From Cytobacillus oceanisediminis (GTDB lineage Bacteria; Bacillota; Bacilli; Bacillales; Cytobacillaceae): a DNA stretch of 64,000 nt. Position numbers and translations under genes: made by a program. Of the stretch, positions 1 through 9,274 are shown in pieces. The notes beneath the pieces are model-generated. The model did not search any database, was not told the DNA's origin, and saw nothing but the letters and a program-made list of their open reading frames with translations. The DNA lies in the NCBI RefSeq assembly GCF_022811925.1, contig NZ_CP065512.1, positions 124,001 to 188,000 on the forward strand, written 5' to 3'. How positions within the stretch are numbered: the first letter of the stretch is position 1; each line of letters begins with the position of its first letter.

Positions 1-1
1 C

Positions 2-358
2 CTCCATATTGTTAAAGAGGATTTAAATTGGAGCAGGTCACGATGGACTTCTGCAAAAGCAGAAGAATGGATTGAGAAATTAGCCGGATCGGGGTACAGA
101 GTGAATGACCCCGAGTTATTTTTTTTAGAGGTTAAGAGTTTGCTTGATGAGAATGCCAGGGAGCTAATAAAGGATGATATTTCCCCGGAGTTTATCATGC
201 CGATCTCTGAAAAATGCGATCATAAGCACCACGAACATGTAGATTTGCCGTCATTTAATATGTTGTCCGCGGGGCATCTAGAAATTATTGTTCACCATTA
301 CTATTGCCCTCTTTGTAACACTTATTGGGTGGAGCCGAACTTGCTTAATAAGAAATAA
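2..358 (+). CDS. Hypothetical protein, 5' end outside window
   Basis: The frame is open from base 2 to the TAA at 356-358, so the gene begins before the window; 118 residues are visible. The GTG at 101 has no ribosome binding site and the codons before it read as ordinary helical protein (KAEEWIEKLAGSGYRV), so I do not take it as the start. The C-terminal half has Cys/His-rich pieces (CDHKHHEH, later YYCPLCNTYW) that could bind zinc. No family recognised. Confidence 0.6.
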   Translation, partial: LHIVKEDLNWSRSRWTSAKAEEWIEKLAGSGYRVNDPELFFLEVKSLLDENARELIKDDISPEFIMPISEKCDHKHHEHVDLPSFNMLSAGHLEIIVHHYYCPLCNTYWVEPNLLNKK

Positions 359-453
359 TCGGCACCAGGTCAATCACGCGCCAGACATTTGATTGAGACT
401 TACATACCAAAGGGTTACTTTTCTAATCGATTATGATTAGAGGAGGAATCTGG

Positions 454-1359
454 ATGGAATTTAAAATTCAATCAGATGTGCTGGAAGTTCAAGCAACAAT
501 GCCGGGTCAAGTGATTGACTGGGGAGTAAGCCTTGTTCAGGCTCCGCAAATGTGGTCCCTAACAAAAGGGGAAGGCATTAAGGTTGCCGTATTAGATACT
601 GGGATTGATATTAATCATCCAGATCTAAAGCCAAATCTTAAAATGGGCATGAATTTCACAAGTTCCATCGCAAGTGATTTTGGGGACAGAAACGGTCATG
701 GCACGCATTGTGCTGGCATTATTGCCGGCTGTGACAATCATATTGGTGTTGTTGGGGTTGCTCCACAAGCTGAACTATATGTTGCCAAAGTGCTTGGCGA
801 TGATGGTTCAGGTACAATCAATGGCATTATCAAAGGAATTGATTGGGCAATCTCTCAGAAGGTTGATATCATTTCCATGAGCCTTGGTGCTTCTATGAAT
901 CCAGGCACAGCTTTTCATGATGCCATGAAAAGGGCTCGCGCTGCCGGAATTGTACTTGTAGCCGCAAGCGGTAATGAGAACACTCATGTCGGGTGGCCAG
1001 CTGCCTACGATGAAGTCATTGCGGTAGGTGCGATTAACCAGGCAATGGATCGTGCAAACTTCTCGAACTATGGGAAAGAACTTGCAGTTGTTGCCCCGGG
1101 AGTTGATATTTACAGCACATACCCAGTAAATCGATATGCCAAGCTGTCTGGAACGTCGATGGCCACTCCAATGGTGGCAGGTGTAATAGCGTTAATCCAG
1201 GCATACTCCCGCAGAGTGGGCATAAAAGCGACACCAGAAATGATCCTGCAGATGATTAAAGAACGTTCTGTTGACCTTGGCACAGATGGGACGGATGCTT
1301 TATTCGGAAATGGATTGTCTAATGTCTATAAAGCTATTAAAGGGAATAATCCTCGCTAA
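454..1359 (+). CDS. S8 subtilisin-like serine protease, intracellular type
   Basis: Serine endopeptidase of the subtilase family, 301 residues. The catalytic triad is visible: Asp48 in AVLDTG, His82 in NGHGTH, Ser235 in GTSMATP. There is no signal peptide and only a short N-terminal extension before the catalytic domain, as in Bacillus intracellular serine proteases (about 320 residues), so it probably acts in the cytoplasm. An in-frame ATG at 433 lies before the AGGAGG, so the ATG at 454 is the start. It stands alone, with a terminator 10 bases downstream. Its role could be turnover of host or phage proteins; substrate unknown. Confidence 0.9.
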   Translation: MEFKIQSDVLEVQATMPGQVIDWGVSLVQAPQMWSLTKGEGIKVAVLDTGIDINHPDLKPNLKMGMNFTSSIASDFGDRNGHGTHCAGIIAGCDNHIGVVGVAPQAELYVAKVLGDDGSGTINGIIKGIDWAISQKVDIISMSLGASMNPGTAFHDAMKRARAAGIVLVAASGNENTHVGWPAAYDEVIAVGAINQAMDRANFSNYGKELAVVAPGVDIYSTYPVNRYAKLSGTSMATPMVAGVIALIQAYSRRVGIKATPEMILQMIKERSVDLGTDGTDALFGNGLSNVYKAIKGNNPR

Positions 1360-1368
1360 TCAATCATG

Positions 1369-1393
1369 AGCCGCCCAGTTTTGGGTGGCTTAT
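1369..1393 (+). terminator. Rho-independent terminator after the S8 protease
   Basis: Stem AGCCGCCC / GGGTGGCT with loop AGTTTT, followed by TATTTAAATTT. The T tract is interrupted, so it may be only moderately efficient. Confidence 0.6.
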
Positions 1394-1511
1394 TTAAATT
1401 TGGCTATTGATTTATCTGGAAATAACTTATATATAATTTATAAGAACCATGTACATCAAAAAATAGAATTTGATATGTGCTTTTAAGTCATATATATGGA
1501 AGGAGGATATT

Positions 1512-2051
1512 GTGGAAAAAGTGCTGTACTATTATATATTTGCGTTTGTCCTTACCTTAATTATCCATGTGTTAATCGGGGAACCTGATTTAACGGTAAT
1601 GATAGGATTATTTGCGTTTAGCATGGGGATTCCATTAATCTTTCAAGTTTGGCGGGAAAAGCAGCGGGAAGAACGATTAAGAAAAGCAGGCATGTATGAG
1701 ATTGATAGCATGAGCGGAAAAGACTTCGAGGATTTTTTATTTCTTTTATTTAAGCAGTCCGGCTATAGGGTAAGAAGAACACCCGCTTCTGGGGATTACG
1801 GCGCAGACCTCATTCTCGAAGGACCGCAAAAGATCGTGGTACAGGCAAAAAGGTATAATAAGAGTGTCGGTGTCCGGGCGGTTCAGGAAGTAGCATCAGC
1901 TTGTACATATTACGATGCAGAGGTAGCTTGGGTCATTACGAATAATTACTACACTGCACCAGCAGAAAGGCTGGCAGAGAAAAGCGGCGTCCGGCTAATT
2001 GATCGTAACGAGTTAACGGATTTTATACTTCAGTTAAAAGAATCCTCATAA
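1512..2051 (+). CDS. Membrane-anchored Mrr-like restriction endonuclease domain protein
   Basis: 179 residues. Residues 1-50 form two hydrophobic helices (ending LIFQVW), then a charged linker. From about residue 75 comes a PD-(D/E)XK Mrr_cat domain: GKDFEDFL, the catalytic Asp in DYGADL, then VVQAKRY (the QxK signature) and a C-terminal AxxNGVxLIDxxxL-like end (SGVRLIDRNEL). The family cuts DNA, often modified DNA. The GTG at 1512 follows GGAAGGAGG with ideal spacing; the in-frame ATG at 1470 has no such site. It is a lone gene between two terminators. Superinfection exclusion or host DNA degradation are possible roles (inference). Confidence 0.8.
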   Translation: MEKVLYYYIFAFVLTLIIHVLIGEPDLTVMIGLFAFSMGIPLIFQVWREKQREERLRKAGMYEIDSMSGKDFEDFLFLLFKQSGYRVRRTPASGDYGADLILEGPQKIVVQAKRYNKSVGVRAVQEVASACTYYDAEVAWVITNNYYTAPAERLAEKSGVRLIDRNELTDFILQLKESS

Positions 2052-2091
2052 AAAGGCTTCTAATATGGTCTCCTTCGGGAGGCTTTTTTAT
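2050..2091 (+). terminator. Terminator after the Mrr-like gene
   Basis: CTCC-TTCG-GGAG tetraloop hairpin followed by GCTTTTTTATTTT; an outer AAAAAG/CTTTTT pairing may extend it. Confidence 0.6.
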
Positions 2092-2127
2092 TTTCCATGA
2101 AATCCAAATTTTGAAGGAGTGAAAGGG

Positions 2128-2547
2128 ATGTATACTGATTATGAAATACGAAAGAGAGTGGAACAAGAAAGACAGCGTATTATTGAACTTTTAAAAGAAA
2201 AGGGGATTACCCAAAATTCAGAAGGCGAGGGAATAGAAGACTTACCCCTTCTGCCATTAACTTTAATGGAGAATAAGCTGGTAATGACTTTAATGGAGAA
2301 TGATTTGTTGGAAGATATAAAAGTAAGGGTGGGCTGTTCAGTTAAAGATTATTTTGCAGGAAAAGGCGATACAGTGCTTGCTTCTTGGAGTATTGAATGG
2401 TCCGGTTTTACTGTAGGAAGTCCATATAAAATAAAAGGCATAAGCCCATCAAAAAATTTAATCATAGAAAATGATAATGGAAATACGTCACAGTATGATC
2501 CTGTACATTTCTCACCAGTCATGGCCATTCCGGATAATTTCAGATGA
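2128..2547 (+). CDS. Hypothetical protein
   Basis: 139 residues, no recognised family. The N terminus is a charged amphipathic helix (RKRVEQERQRIIELLKEKGI); the C-terminal half looks like a small beta domain (YKIKGISPSKNLIIENDNG), similar in style to phage SH3-like folds. The ATG at 2128 has GAAGGAGTG eight bases upstream, so the in-frame GTG at 2119, which overlaps that site, is not the start. First of three small genes, each with its own ribosome binding site. Confidence 0.6.
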   Translation: MYTDYEIRKRVEQERQRIIELLKEKGITQNSEGEGIEDLPLLPLTLMENKLVMTLMENDLLEDIKVRVGCSVKDYFAGKGDTVLASWSIEWSGFTVGSPYKIKGISPSKNLIIENDNGNTSQYDPVHFSPVMAIPDNFR

Positions 2548-2552
2548 TAGAT

Positions 2553-2576
2553 AAGTCTCATTCGGGGGGCTTTTTT
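2553..2576 (+). terminator. Weak terminator
   Basis: AGTCTC / GGGGCT stem with several G-U pairs, followed by TTTTTTAG. Confidence 0.45.
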
Positions 2577-2620
2577 AGTTTTTAGGAATTGAGTAAAAAA
2601 CATTAAAAGGAGAGAACAAG

Positions 2621-2821
2621 ATGTACAAATTGACTATTGAAGTTGATTGGTATGAACTTATCCATAGAAAGATGAAAGCACACCAATACGAATGTGAGAT
2701 GGAGGGGTCTTCGGAAGAAGAAGCAAATGCAAAGGTAAAAGATTATTATGCTTCAGAGTTTGGTACGGATCCAGAAGAAATTAGAGTCACTAAAGTAGAA
2801 AAAGTAGATGAAGGGAGATAA
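2621..2821 (+). CDS. Small hypothetical phage protein
   Basis: 66 residues after AAAGGAGAGAACAAG. The pattern MYKLTIEVDW...SSEEEANAKVKDYY...IRVTKVEKV is a short beta-helix-beta arrangement, similar to the small DpnD/PcfM-like proteins of phages and plasmids, but I cannot assign it firmly. It ends 6 bases before the next gene, so the two are probably co-transcribed. Confidence 0.55.
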   Translation: MYKLTIEVDWYELIHRKMKAHQYECEMEGSSEEEANAKVKDYYASEFGTDPEEIRVTKVEKVDEGR

Positions 2822-2826
2822 AAAAC

Positions 2827-3183
2827 ATGTTTATTGCCATTGAAAAAATCATGAAGGAAAACGCCGCTCTTGGGGTTAATGAAACAAATCCTGTCCCGCC
2901 AACTTATCATGACCGTGAAATGACTACGGTTTACTTTGATCAATTAACAAGGAGTGACCGGATTGTCCTGGAAAGACTTCGGCTTGTAACAGATCGGTAC
3001 GTGCCATATTATGAACTTTCTTATTGCCATGCAATGGTGAATGGCGAACCTGCAGAGATTTTGAACTTCCCTTCTCCAATCCCGAAAAGAGGATGGGGAA
3101 GATACCTGGTTGATAAGTGCAAGAAGCAGGGGATATTCATTAAGGACCTTTGCGACAGAAGTAAAATATCCATTCTAAGCTAA
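2827..3183 (+). CDS. Hypothetical protein
   Basis: 118 residues, no recognised family and no membrane segment. It lies 6 bases after the previous gene, whose last codons (GAAGGGAGATAA) provide its ribosome binding site, so translation is probably coupled. The C terminus is basic (RYLVDKCKKQGIFIKDLCDRSK). A strong terminator follows. Confidence 0.55.
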   Translation: MFIAIEKIMKENAALGVNETNPVPPTYHDREMTTVYFDQLTRSDRIVLERLRLVTDRYVPYYELSYCHAMVNGEPAEILNFPSPIPKRGWGRYLVDKCKKQGIFIKDLCDRSKISILS

Positions 3184-3187
3184 TCAC

Positions 3188-3212
3188 GAGGGGCAAAATG
3201 CCCCTCTTTTTT
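3188..3212 (+). terminator. Strong rho-independent terminator
   Basis: Perfect 7-bp stem GAGGGGC / GCCCCTC with loop AAAAT, followed by six T. Closes the 2128-3183 gene group. Confidence 0.85.
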
Positions 3213-3244
3213 AATTCCATTACAGTTAAGGAGAGAGAAAATTT

Positions 3245-4282
3245 ATGTCACGCATCGCTTCACAATCAAAAGGCGGATATTACCCAACCCCGCTTAAGGA
3301 GCTTCAATTAATATTGCCGCATTTAGCCGTAAATGTCTCAGAGGAGACACCATTTATTAATGCGTATGATCCATGCTGCGGCGAAGGGGAAGCCCTTCAT
3401 TATCTTGCTGAGCACATTAAGAGCAAAACAAAAGCGGAAGTAACTACATACGGTGTTGAATTGGAAAGGACCCGTTGTGAAACGGCAGCCGCAGCTTTAA
3501 ACCATGTGGTGAACGATGGCTACGAAACAGTAAGAACGGAATCTAAATATGGGGTTATGTGGCTGAACCCGCCATACGACGATGTTTTTAAGGAAAGAAC
3601 GGAACTTGTGTTTTTAAGGACTTTAACCAGCACATCCAAAAATGTCCTGCAGCAGGGAGCATTACTGATGTTTTGTGTTCCGCAGCATGTGCTGAAAGAC
3701 TGCGCTCCGATTTTGGGAAGCCGGTTTAAGGATGTAAAAGTCTATCGCTTTACAGATGAAAACTTCCCAATCTATGACCAAGTGGTTGTTTTTGCCTACT
3801 TTAAAAAGCCCACGTATCAGGAACAAAGGGAAACCATTAAGAAATTAAGGGAGCTATCAAGCGTTAATCCCTCGATCATTCCTACGCTGGAACAAATTGA
3901 AGAAACCTTTTATATTTCCGCCCATAAGGAACAGATTGAACTATTCCGTGCAGGTAAGCTCAATATGGCTGAACTTGCCAAAGACCTCGAAAATTCCTCT
4001 GTTCTAACGGAGTTTACCAAAAGGGTTTGTCCTGATAATGACAGGGCCATTATGAAGAGTCCTGTACTGCCGCTAAAACCAACACATGTAGCCATAGCAG
4101 TAGCATCGGGAGCCATCGGGGGAAACCTTGGAAATCACATTGTTTCGGGAGTTACCAAACGGGTGACCAATGTACAGCAGCTATATGATGATGAAGGAAA
4201 AAATTATGGGGAAAAAGTATCCCAATTCTATAATTCAGCTGTTCGGGTGTTCACCCCGAATGGCATTCATGAGCTTAACTGA
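3245..4282 (+). CDS. DUF6094 class I SAM-dependent DNA methyltransferase-like protein
   Basis: 345 residues. The SAM-binding motif I is DPCCGEGEAL (residues 42-51), followed by an acidic motif II (YGVELERTR), and NPPY at 108-111 is the catalytic motif IV of N6-adenine methyltransferases. This layout matches DUF6094 proteins of Bacillus plasmids and integrative elements. The helicase that follows 19 bases downstream is its usual partner, so the two are one operon. The C-terminal third (from about residue 200) has no methyltransferase motif. Actual methylation and target are not shown by the sequence. Confidence 0.8.
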   Translation: MSRIASQSKGGYYPTPLKELQLILPHLAVNVSEETPFINAYDPCCGEGEALHYLAEHIKSKTKAEVTTYGVELERTRCETAAAALNHVVNDGYETVRTESKYGVMWLNPPYDDVFKERTELVFLRTLTSTSKNVLQQGALLMFCVPQHVLKDCAPILGSRFKDVKVYRFTDENFPIYDQVVVFAYFKKPTYQEQRETIKKLRELSSVNPSIIPTLEQIEETFYISAHKEQIELFRAGKLNMAELAKDLENSSVLTEFTKRVCPDNDRAIMKSPVLPLKPTHVAIAVASGAIGGNLGNHIVSGVTKRVTNVQQLYDDEGKNYGEKVSQFYNSAVRVFTPNGIHELN

Positions 4283-4301
4283 ATAAAGGAGTGTGGCAGG
4301 A

Positions 4302-7300
4302 TTGAAGTCAACTATTAATGAGAACAAAATTGTCCTCCAAGGAAAGGACAGAACCTTCCGTGCAATCTTGCACTTCGCTTTATATGAAAAAGCCCGTCCA
4401 AGATCACCAAAAAACCTTGTGGCTGTTTCTTATATGGGAAACCCTGAAGCTGCAATAGCCATTTCTGCAGGTATCCTGGAAGGGAGATTCGTTGAAATAA
4501 ATGGCAAGGAGTTTCATAAAGGGAAGGACAAGATGGGACGGATTGAGCGAAAAATTGGCCTTGGTGATGTTGTCCATTCCGTTGTGTATAATTCGAAATC
4601 AACCATCGCAGGAATTGTGGAGCCGGATTCCAATGAAGTAAATACAGAGAGTTATATTATCGCCCCGGATGGTAACATTGAAAAGGCTCTTGCCAATCAT
4701 GTAATGGCTCGGTATGGCCTGCCAGAAGAGTGGGAGATGCAGTATTACAGTCTGTTCAGACATTTAACTGATACACTTGAAGTGGAGTTCAATCCAGTAA
4801 TGGCCAATATGTGGCCGCATATACAAGCGATACGTCTTGAAGCATCAGAGAAAACCATCATTGATATCATGGATCGTGAATTAAGGCTGGGAGTGTTAAG
4901 GATTCCGCATTCCGATGTACATGGTGTATTTGACCCGGCATGGTCTATGAAGGAATACATGATTGCAAACAGCGATTCCATGGCACAGAAGCTGTCCAAG
5001 TTGAAGCCGAAGCATTCCCCAGGAGAAGCACTGGATCCTGCCATCGCTTCAATGGCCAGGGTTCCCTTTCCCGCTCAGGCTCACATGATTCAGGCTTTGG
5101 TTAATGCACTGGAGGAGGATAACTCTGAATTCTGTTCCGCGGACATGGGAACAGGAAAAAGCATTATGTCTACAGGCATTGCTCATGTAATGAGTGAGAG
5201 AAGGAAGAGGAATGGTGCGAAGAAAGGGTTTCATGTCCTGCTTTCCGCACCTGGAATTACCTTGGCCAAGTGGAAACATAAAGAGATTCTTGGAACACTT
5301 CCACACGCAAAAGTAGACATTATTCGTTCAGACAAGCAAGCATTGCATATGTATAAGAAGTTCAGAAACGGATACCGGGTGCCGCCTGGAGAAATTCACT
5401 TCACCCTAATCGGCATTGATAAGGCTAAAATGGGTGCAGAGCCACAATACGCAGGGATCTGGAAGAGAATTCAAGGAACAAAATCTGAATACGGCTGGCA
5501 TTGTCCGGATTGTGGCAGGCTCCAAATGAAGAAACAATCTGGAGAATGGATTACCCTGGAATGGGGAGATATAGCTGAAGGCAAAGCGCCGGAACCAGAG
5601 GTGCTCCGTGAAGCGGCTATGAGTCATAATCTAAATCCAAATGGCCTTCCAAAAGACATGAAACTCAAATGGGTTCGTTCCAAAAAATACACGAAATGCT
5701 TTTACCGTAAAGATGGATTTCAGGAAGTAAATAAGAATAAACGCACAGCAGAATGCGGAACAAAAATGTACAGGGGAGCTGTTCGGAGCAGGGGAGAAAC
5801 AAAGAAACATCCTGTGATGAACATCAGTAAGGTTTTTAAAAGAATGACGAAGGTTATCGACCTCTACATTGCCGATGAAGTGCATAAAAGTAAGGCATCC
5901 GGTTCTGGCCGGGGAGATGCATTTGCTTCCATGGTCAAGTCAGCGAAGAAATGTTTAATGCTGACAGGAACACTGGTAAACGGAAAGTCATCCTCGATTA
6001 AGGAATTATTATGGAGAACTTATCCGAAAGCTCTGCTTGATAGTGGATTTGACAATCATACAGGCGATATCCAGTGGGCAGAAAAGTTCGGGAAGCTGGA
6101 ACAGATTATCCGCTATGATGAAGAGGAACAGGTAGGTCATGTTACCGTTCAAAGGAGAAAAGCGCAGCAGCCAACAGAAGCACCTGGCATCGCACCTCAC
6201 ATGACAGCAGAATTCCTCCTTCACAAGGCTGGATTCCTTGAACTAGGGGATATGGGCCTGCCGCTGGTTGAACTTAAGGAAATTCCTATTTTCGTTGATA
6301 TGGATCCAGTTCATAAAAATGAATATGACCTCTTTCACCAGCAAATGTATGACACCTGCGCCAAGCTTTCGGCCATGGGCGTTAAGGGAGCATGGTCAAA
6401 ATTCATTCCATCAACCATTATGTATGCAGACCGTCCTGATCTTGGCGCTCATATTGAAATGGGAGAAAATTTAATTATAGCTGAAGAGATTAAAGGGTAC
6501 CATTCGAAGGAAAAAAGACTGGTTGAATTGGTTAAGAAAGAACTTTCCGAAGATCGGGGCATTGTGATTTACAACTGGTACACTGGAAATTATGGAATGA
6601 ATCAAAGAACAAAGAAACTGCTTGCTGATCATGGTATCCACTCTGTCATCCTGGATGAGTCGAACGTAGAGAAGCGTGCTGAAATCATTCATAAAATGGA
6701 GGAAGCTGGAGAGAAAGTCATCATCACGAACATGAAAGCGGTGGAAGTGGGTCTTGATTTACTTTACTGGCCGACGATTATTAACAATCAGCTGACATAT
6801 GAAGTGTCTGTATTCCGTCAATCCAATAGAAGAAACTGGAGGATTGGACAAGAGAAGGAATGCCGCTGTTATATTCTTGCTTATAATGGCACACAGCAAA
6901 TGGCTCAATTTTTGAAGCTGATGAGCGGCCGCGGCCACGCACTAATGACAGAAGGGCGTTTGGATAAATCAGACCTGGCTCAGTTCTCACGGGATAGCCA
7001 ATCTTCACTTGCTTCGGACCTTGCAGCGTGTTTTGCAGACAGTGATGTGGCAGATGCATGGACAGCTCTGGCAGCCAAGGACCTTGCCGATGTTGAGATG
7101 GTGGATGAAGCCAGCTTCAAGGAAGTCATATCTTCACGAATGAAAATGCTTGCCAATGAAACCCGCAGACTTTGTGGACTGCCTCCTATTGGTGAAACGG
7201 AAGAATTTGAGACAGAAGCACCTTCCCGTTCTGTGGAATGGGATAAGGTTATTGTTGGAGTAGGAGATCAGATGGACCTATTCAGTCTTGTTGATGAGCC

Positions 7301-7451
7301 GGCCCCTTTACCTGACTTCATAGAGTTTATTACAGAGAGCACAGGCTATGAATCATTCTTTATTGATATCCCTTTGAAGAAGCCTGAGCCGGCAGCTGCA
7401 TTGGATTCTTTCTTCTTTGATATAAAAATAAAAGAAAAAGTTCCAGCATAG
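4302..7451 (+). CDS. Large SNF2-type DEAD/DEAH helicase with zinc-ribbon insertion
   Basis: 1049 residues. ATP-binding motif I is ADMGTGKS near residue 280, motif II is DEVH near 524, motif III is LTGT, and motif VI is QSNRRNWRIGQ near 840, the SNF2 superfamily form. Between motifs Ia and II is a Cys-rich insertion (WHCPDCGR...KCFYRKDGF...AECGTKMY) that resembles a zinc ribbon. The TTG at 4302 sits ten bases after AAAGGAG, while the GTG at 4293 is too close to it. It probably remodels or translocates along DNA with the DUF6094 methyltransferase upstream. The 100-residue acidic tail is unassigned. Confidence 0.85.
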   Translation: MKSTINENKIVLQGKDRTFRAILHFALYEKARPRSPKNLVAVSYMGNPEAAIAISAGILEGRFVEINGKEFHKGKDKMGRIERKIGLGDVVHSVVYNSKSTIAGIVEPDSNEVNTESYIIAPDGNIEKALANHVMARYGLPEEWEMQYYSLFRHLTDTLEVEFNPVMANMWPHIQAIRLEASEKTIIDIMDRELRLGVLRIPHSDVHGVFDPAWSMKEYMIANSDSMAQKLSKLKPKHSPGEALDPAIASMARVPFPAQAHMIQALVNALEEDNSEFCSADMGTGKSIMSTGIAHVMSERRKRNGAKKGFHVLLSAPGITLAKWKHKEILGTLPHAKVDIIRSDKQALHMYKKFRNGYRVPPGEIHFTLIGIDKAKMGAEPQYAGIWKRIQGTKSEYGWHCPDCGRLQMKKQSGEWITLEWGDIAEGKAPEPEVLREAAMSHNLNPNGLPKDMKLKWVRSKKYTKCFYRKDGFQEVNKNKRTAECGTKMYRGAVRSRGETKKHPVMNISKVFKRMTKVIDLYIADEVHKSKASGSGRGDAFASMVKSAKKCLMLTGTLVNGKSSSIKELLWRTYPKALLDSGFDNHTGDIQWAEKFGKLEQIIRYDEEEQVGHVTVQRRKAQQPTEAPGIAPHMTAEFLLHKAGFLELGDMGLPLVELKEIPIFVDMDPVHKNEYDLFHQQMYDTCAKLSAMGVKGAWSKFIPSTIMYADRPDLGAHIEMGENLIIAEEIKGYHSKEKRLVELVKKELSEDRGIVIYNWYTGNYGMNQRTKKLLADHGIHSVILDESNVEKRAEIIHKMEEAGEKVIITNMKAVEVGLDLLYWPTIINNQLTYEVSVFRQSNRRNWRIGQEKECRCYILAYNGTQQMAQFLKLMSGRGHALMTEGRLDKSDLAQFSRDSQSSLASDLAACFADSDVADAWTALAAKDLADVEMVDEASFKEVISSRMKMLANETRRLCGLPPIGETEEFETEAPSRSVEWDKVIVGVGDQMDLFSLVDEPAPLPDFIEFITESTGYESFFIDIPLKKPEPAAALDSFFFDIKIKEKVPA

Positions 7452-7521
7452 GTTTATTTTAGAAAAAATGGGGAAAGAGAGTAATAGAGTAACAGACACT
7501 GATAGTTCCTTCTTTCCAAAG

Positions 7522-7552
7522 AAACAGGCTCTCACCAAGGGTCTGTTTTTTT
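7522..7552 (+). terminator. Terminator after the helicase
   Basis: AAACAG..CTC / GGGTCTGTTT imperfect stem followed by T7. Confidence 0.6.
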
Positions 7553-7573
7553 GTGTTTAAGAGAATGGGTGTT

Positions 7574-7582
7574 TGCTATAAT
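7574..7582 (+). promoter_or_regulatory. Extended -10 promoter
   Basis: TGCTATAAT, a perfect -10 hexamer with the TGN extension, 33 bases before the ATG at 7615. No clear -35 hexamer. Confidence 0.6.
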
Positions 7583-7614
7583 AAAGGTAAATACGTATTG
7601 GAAGGTGGATTTTT

Positions 7615-8430
7615 ATGAGCAAGGGACCAGGTTTTTACAGCCATGCACCTTTATACTTGTTTGACCGCCACAAAGGGTTAAACTGGGAGAATATGCGAAT
7701 GCTGCTTGTCTATTTTAAAGCGTATGCTCTTGATGGGGCGAAAGGTTTTATAGATGAAGACGGCAACAAAACATCACATAAGTTCGATGAGGTTAGAATT
7801 GAGGACACATTTTTATTGCCTACTGCCATTTTGATGCTGTGGGAAAAGAAAGAAGTCAATATTGAGCACGTTCACGCTTTTGCATATTTATCTTATCTGG
7901 CTCATGTCCAAAAGTCTCATATTGTTAAAATCAATAAGAATCTTGTCAAGGATGCTACGGGTTTAAGTAAAACAAGGTTTCAAGAGGTTGTGCAAGAGCT
8001 CATTTATGACGAGCTAAGTCTTGTAAGTGCAACAAACAAGAATAACCAAGTCGAAATTCCGTGGCTTGAACCAGGGCAAATAAAACTAATGAACGAAGCT
8101 GAGCAAGACCTTAAATCTAAACAGGATGAACTGGATGAATCCAATTCCGTTGCAATCCCTTCATACTTTTTGCAGGACCACAAAGAGCTTGGATTCTCCT
8201 ATCGGGAAATGGGCCTGATTGTCACTTTTGCAAGCGGATTATCCAGGGAAGAGCCTCGAACATTTAATGAAGCTGTTCAATTTGTTATTGACCATACTAA
8301 TAAAGATGAAGGCCCAGATTCCTTCCAAGTAATTGCTGCCATTCGAAAAGCGGAAAAGAAGGGGATATTTGACCTGATTAAGGGTCGAGAAGGACACATC
8401 TCTATTTCCTGGAAGGGTGTAGAAGTATAA
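7615..8430 (+). CDS. Hypothetical protein, possible helix-turn-helix replication-type protein
   Basis: 271 residues after GGAAGGTGG. The mid region KDATGLSKTRFQEVVQELI (about residues 122-140) reads like a winged-helix recognition segment, as in plasmid or phage replication initiators, but no family is certain. No membrane segment. It has its own extended -10 promoter and shares a bidirectional terminator with the convergent ligase gene. Confidence 0.6.
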   Translation: MSKGPGFYSHAPLYLFDRHKGLNWENMRMLLVYFKAYALDGAKGFIDEDGNKTSHKFDEVRIEDTFLLPTAILMLWEKKEVNIEHVHAFAYLSYLAHVQKSHIVKINKNLVKDATGLSKTRFQEVVQELIYDELSLVSATNKNNQVEIPWLEPGQIKLMNEAEQDLKSKQDELDESNSVAIPSYFLQDHKELGFSYREMGLIVTFASGLSREEPRTFNEAVQFVIDHTNKDEGPDSFQVIAAIRKAEKKGIFDLIKGREGHISISWKGVEV

Positions 8431-8458
8431 AAAACAGAACCATAAAGGTCCTGTTTTA
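8428..8458. terminator. Bidirectional terminator
   Basis: AAAACAG..CC-ATAAA-GG..CTGTTTT hairpin between convergent genes; it has an A tract on the left and a T tract on the right, so it can serve both strands. It overlaps the stop codon of the ligase. Confidence 0.7.
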
Positions 8459-9274
8459 TGAAGAAGCTTTGACAAGGGACGGCAACCGGAATAGCCCGCT
8501 CTTTGTATAGTTTCTATATTTGATGTCCACCGGAACCGGTTTAATGTAAGAGATTTTGTCCGTCTCTTTTATAACCGGTTCTTTGTACATTTGTCTGCGC
8601 TGCTCTTTGGGAACCCCCAGTTCCATGATGCCCATGTAGTTACCAGCAGCATCGGATAGAACCCATCCGAACTCCTCTTTTCTCCATCCAGTTACGAAGC
8701 AGGAGTCGTACTGCCAGTTAATCACCTTCAGCCATGAATGAGACCTGTGGTTGGCTTCATACTTCGAGTTTTTCTTCTTAAGCACAATACCTTCAAGGCT
8801 CTGCTGTTTGATTAGTTCAAACATGGCAACCCCATTTCCCTCTATAAATTTCATCTTCGACAATAGGGGAGTATCTTCCGTGATCAAATCATCGAGAATA
8901 TCTTTCCGATCAGTCAAAGGCATGTGCCTGACAGATTCACCATTCAGCATAAGGATATCGAAAGCAACAAAGGAAACCTTGTGCCCGCTCTTGCTGCTCA
9001 TAAATCTCTGCATCATGGCTTCAAAGTCAGGTTTACCCTGTACATCTGTTACCACGATCTCCCCGTCAAGAACGGTCCCGGGAGGCAGTCCTAAGTCTTG
9101 AAGCTCGGGAAAGCGAGATGTGCACTCTGTTTTGTGCCTTGTATACATTCTCACTCTTCCTTGTAAGTCTACTGTATATAAAAAGCGGATTCCATCCAAT
9201 TTCAGTTCCGCTAAATAATTGGAATCATCGAAAGGTTCATCCGCTTTATGCAAAAGCATTGGAGAAATAAACAC
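8456..9274 (-). CDS. ATP-dependent DNA ligase, SPbeta YoqV-like
   Basis: 272 residues. Seals nicks in DNA using ATP. Motif I is ELKLDGIR with the adenylated Lys25; motif III LDGEIVV, motif IV EGIVLKKK and motif V SWLKV are in order in the nucleotidyltransferase domain, and residues from about 190 form a short OB fold. The N terminus (KADEPFDDSNY) closely resembles the YoqV ligase of Bacillus phage SPbeta, which is about 270 residues. It is the only minus-strand gene in this part and probably supports phage DNA replication or repair. Confidence 0.92.
   Translation of the reverse strand: MFISPMLLHKADEPFDDSNYLAELKLDGIRFLYTVDLQGRVRMYTRHKTECTSRFPELQDLGLPPGTVLDGEIVVTDVQGKPDFEAMMQRFMSSKSGHKVSFVAFDILMLNGESVRHMPLTDRKDILDDLITEDTPLLSKMKFIEGNGVAMFELIKQQSLEGIVLKKKNSKYEANHRSHSWLKVINWQYDSCFVTGWRKEEFGWVLSDAAGNYMGIMELGVPKEQRRQMYKEPVIKETDKISYIKPVPVDIKYRNYTKSGLFRLPSLVKASS

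Noticed and set aside
1424..1446. CTTATA/TATAAG palindrome before the Mrr-like gene
   Set aside because: AT-only and short; probably part of a promoter region.
1445..1459. Third Ter-like site (ACCATGTACATCAAA)
   Set aside because: Matches only the first half of the consensus; the AAATNTTC part is absent.
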